Assembly: GCA_964466315.1 (NCBI GenBank)
Contig: CAYXNS010000006.1
Span: 18,583-82,582, forward strand
Direction of reading: 5' to 3'
Source: SMWC01 sp964466315
Lineage (GTDB): Bacteria > Pseudomonadota > Gammaproteobacteria > Steroidobacterales > Rariloculaceae
Length of the DNA stretch: 64,000 nucleotides
The translations under genes and the position numbers were made by a program. Below, piece after piece: positions 62,621 through 64,000 of the stretch (position 1 is its first letter; each line of letters begins with the position of its first letter). The notes below the pieces were generated by a model. The model ran no database searches. It was not told the DNA's origin and was given only the letters and a program-made list of their open reading frames with translations.

Positions 62621-63205
62621 TCACCGCATCTCCAGTAATCGGCCTTCCCTGTCAAGAACGTAAGTCTCGACCCTGAAGTTCACCGCCGGTCCATTGTTGT
62701 CCGGGATGAGCTTGAGCGACCCGCCGCACTTATGCTTGAAATCTTGTGTGATATTTCCGCTTTCATTGAAAACTATCGGTGCTGTATGCATCGACCAACA
62801 GCACAGACATCTTGGAGGCGAGTTCCGGCCTTTTACGATCTTCAGAAGTTCACCGAGCTTCACGATTTCTTTATCAAGCCGATTCACCGTAGATCGAGCC
62901 GCACAACGCTTTGCTTTGTCTCGAAACTCGGCAAGGAAGCCGTCTTCGAGAGAGCGCAGCGTTTCCTGTTCCTCTTTTCGATCTCGAGATGCTGCAGTCA
63001 ACTCGTTCGTTAACTGAGCGACGTCCGTACTCTTGCTGCTCTCAATGTCTACATATTCATCACAATCGTAGCACCACCCCCCTCCTCTTCCTCTTCTTAT
63101 TTCGATCCCATTCGCTGCGCGGTAGACAATATAGATTGGGCAGTAGAACTCAGTCGTCTCGTAGTCGCACATTGTGCAACAGATTCGCGCTGAAGTTATG
63201 GACAC
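62621..63205 (-). CDS. Cysteine-rich (zinc-ribbon-like) protein with central coiled coil
   Basis: This 194-residue protein has an N-terminal Cys cluster (CCTMC around 9-13, CYDC around 43-46), a central charged helix likely to form a coiled coil (about 58-120: RDRKEEQETLRSLEDGF and LDKEIVKLGELLKIVKG), and a C-terminal cluster (CLCC around 134-137, with a further Cys in KHKCGG). The two CxxC-type pairs at each end suggest two zinc ribbons. The family was not recognised. It lies in the right-end cassette with less GC-rich composition. Confidence 0.6.
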   Translation of the reverse strand: MSITSARICCTMCDYETTEFYCPIYIVYRAANGIEIRRGRGGGWCYDCDEYVDIESSKSTDVAQLTNELTAASRDRKEEQETLRSLEDGFLAEFRDKAKRCAARSTVNRLDKEIVKLGELLKIVKGRNSPPRCLCCWSMHTAPIVFNESGNITQDFKHKCGGSLKLIPDNNGPAVNFRVETYVLDREGRLLEMR

Positions 63206-63256
63206 GTCATACCCCCCCCTTAGAGGTTGACTGATTCGCTGGTCACGTAGAAAGGT

Positions 63257-63520
63257 TCATTGCGCCCTGAGTTGTATACTCTTCTGGCTAGGCGTCCAAT
63301 GAGTGAGTAACAGTCGCGCTTCACCGATCCCCATCGAACGTACCCACTTCGCGGTGGAGTTAAGGTTAGCCCAAGTCTTGAGTCGTCCCTGTAGCGTCTG
63401 GGCTACATCGCTACCACTGGAAGTCTGGATCTCAACGTAGAAGCGCTCCTGATCGGCCACGATGCGCACTTGTCTAACAGCCCCCGCTTCTACAAGAGCG
63501 CGAATGATCTTCTCATTCAT
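63257..63520 (-). CDS. ParC-like partition-associated small protein
   Basis: This 87-residue protein (MNEKIIRALVEAGAVRQVRI then LQGRLKTWANLNSTAKWVRS) resembles small partition-associated (ParC-type) proteins found on plasmids and integrative elements, with the KTWATL and AKWVRxxGIG pattern. The assignment rests on remembered family features, not a search. Its start overlaps the end of the ribbon-helix-helix gene by 8 nt, so the two are co-translated. It supports a mobile-element origin of this end. Confidence 0.55.
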   Translation of the reverse strand: MNEKIIRALVEAGAVRQVRIVADQERFYVEIQTSSGSDVAQTLQGRLKTWANLNSTAKWVRSMGIGEARLLLTHWTPSQKSIQLRAQ

Positions 63521-63707
63521 CGTTCGCTTCCTGGAACAGCTCCGATTGCTCCGGAATTGGAATGCCCGTCTGCTCGCAGTGAGAACGGATCAGAATCTCG
63601 ATCATGTTGGCGACGCTCCGATGATCTCGGGCTGCGGCCTCTTTGGCTGCCTCCTTCAGCGCAGGGTCAATCCGCAAATTCAGCGTTGCTATCTTTCGGC
63701 GGGTCAT
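63513..63707 (-). CDS. Ribbon-helix-helix DNA-binding regulator
   Basis: This 64-residue protein with the strand RKIATLNLRIDPALKEAAKE followed by DHRSVANMIEILIRSHCEQT is a typical ribbon-helix-helix (Arc/CopG-like) DNA-binding fold, as used by antitoxins and plasmid copy or partition regulators. No toxin gene is evident; the ParC-like protein is its co-translated partner. A palindrome just upstream (63729-63745) overlaps the promoter and is the probable autoregulatory operator. Confidence 0.8.
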   Translation of the reverse strand: MTRRKIATLNLRIDPALKEAAKEAAARDHRSVANMIEILIRSHCEQTGIPIPEQSELFQEANDE

Positions 63708-63720
63708 AAGAAGCCTACGC

Positions 63721-63745
63721 AGTATAGTGCGTTACATTGTAACGC
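63721..63745 (-). promoter_or_regulatory. Promoter -10 and palindromic operator of the ribbon-helix-helix gene
   Basis: GCGTTACA-T-TGTAACGC (63729-63745) is a perfect 8-bp-arm inverted repeat around one base. On the minus strand it lies directly upstream of TATACT (63721-63726), a good -10 located 14 nt before the ATG at 63707. The palindrome therefore occupies the promoter spacer, the expected position for autorepression by the encoded ribbon-helix-helix protein. Confidence 0.6.
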
Positions 63746-64000
63746 TTGATCGCATCCTACGCCATCGGCGCTCGCTACATCCCGGACTACCTCGACATGT
63801 TCAAGCAAGACCGGCGGTATTGCTTACACTCAGGCATGACCTCAGAGCGAAGACCGAAAGCGACCACAAGGAAGGACTGGGGCTACTGCCGTTATACAAC
63901 CGTGCCAAACGAGTGAGGCCAGTTGCTTGATAATTGGCGGACAACTTCTTATTTGGCGGACAGAATCTACCGCAGAACAATTCCACAACCCGCTGAAAAA
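63746..64000. other. Right-end region with TTGGCGGACA direct repeats, no gene recognised
   Basis: No convincing coding frame was found. Two direct copies of TTGGCGGACA lie at 63934-63943 and 63953-63962, spaced 19 bp apart (reverse strand TGTCCGCCAA). Repeats of this kind with TG/CA ends occur at the termini of some insertion sequences and at integrase or iteron sites. The window ends 38 nt further on, so the element cannot be identified. Confidence 0.4.

Noticed and set aside
62467..62655. 62-codon minus-strand frame between two right-end genes
   Set aside because: It overlaps the 3' end of the Cys-rich gene, has no ribosome binding site and no recognisable content; too weak to call.

Overview
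The window looks like a scaffold from an uncultured gammaproteobacterium, most likely metagenome-assembled. Base composition is GC-rich. The conserved core genes (a purB / nudJ / mnmA neighbourhood, fumC, acnA, a fused ThrA aspartokinase-homoserine dehydrogenase, thrC, rpe, RraA, a YgjP-type metalloprotein, a DUF4389 protein) are of gammaproteobacterial type. Three runs of exactly ten N (13834-13843, 26665-26674, 61545-61554) are scaffolding gaps that cut single genes. No rRNA, tRNA or CRISPR array was seen.

Layout. 26-9317 (minus strand): an eight-gene cluster with a CoxG-like protein, the three subunits of a molybdenum hydroxylase (2Fe-2S, FAD, Mo), a UbiD-type decarboxylase, an NMT1-like binding protein without a signal peptide, a twin-arginine thiamine-diphosphate enzyme and an exported cytochrome c. 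9.7-14.7 kb: a tandem universal stress protein, divergent from a FixL/FixJ oxygen-sensing pair, then a TctA-TctB fusion permease. 14.7-27.9 kb: mostly housekeeping (RraA, MazG, two NUDIX enzymes, FumC, PurB, MnmA, AcnA, sirtuin, metallopeptidase). 28-35.4 kb: exported amidohydrolase, propeller-M28-PDZ peptidase, a patch of gene remnants and a cytochrome c/beta-propeller protein. 35.5-41.6 kb: TatD, NERD protein, thrA-thrC, rpe. 41.7-48 kb: arsM remnant, TetR plus MFS exporter, SEC-C protein, FtsX-type permease and a nonsense-interrupted gene. 48-62 kb: M28B peptidase, arylsulfotransferase lipoprotein, a split XdhC pair (probably serving the molybdenum hydroxylase), TAT aldo/keto reductase, two secreted FAH-family enzymes, a second YtcJ-type amidohydrolase, a frameshifted cytochrome c, an exported phosphatase-like protein and an NHL propeller. 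62.1-64 kb: small unknown genes, a ParC-like gene and a ribbon-helix-helix regulator with a palindromic operator, probably the edge of a mobile element.

Two themes stand out. First, many apparently catabolic enzymes carry export signals (thiamine enzyme, aldo/keto reductase, two FAH enzymes, amidohydrolases, peptidases, sulfotransferase, cytochromes), which suggests that organic matter is processed in the periplasm. Second, decayed genes are frequent, and small AT-flanked GGG/CCC hairpins sit at convergent gene ends. Two of these share an identical 19-bp core and supply the stop codon of the neighbouring reading frame.
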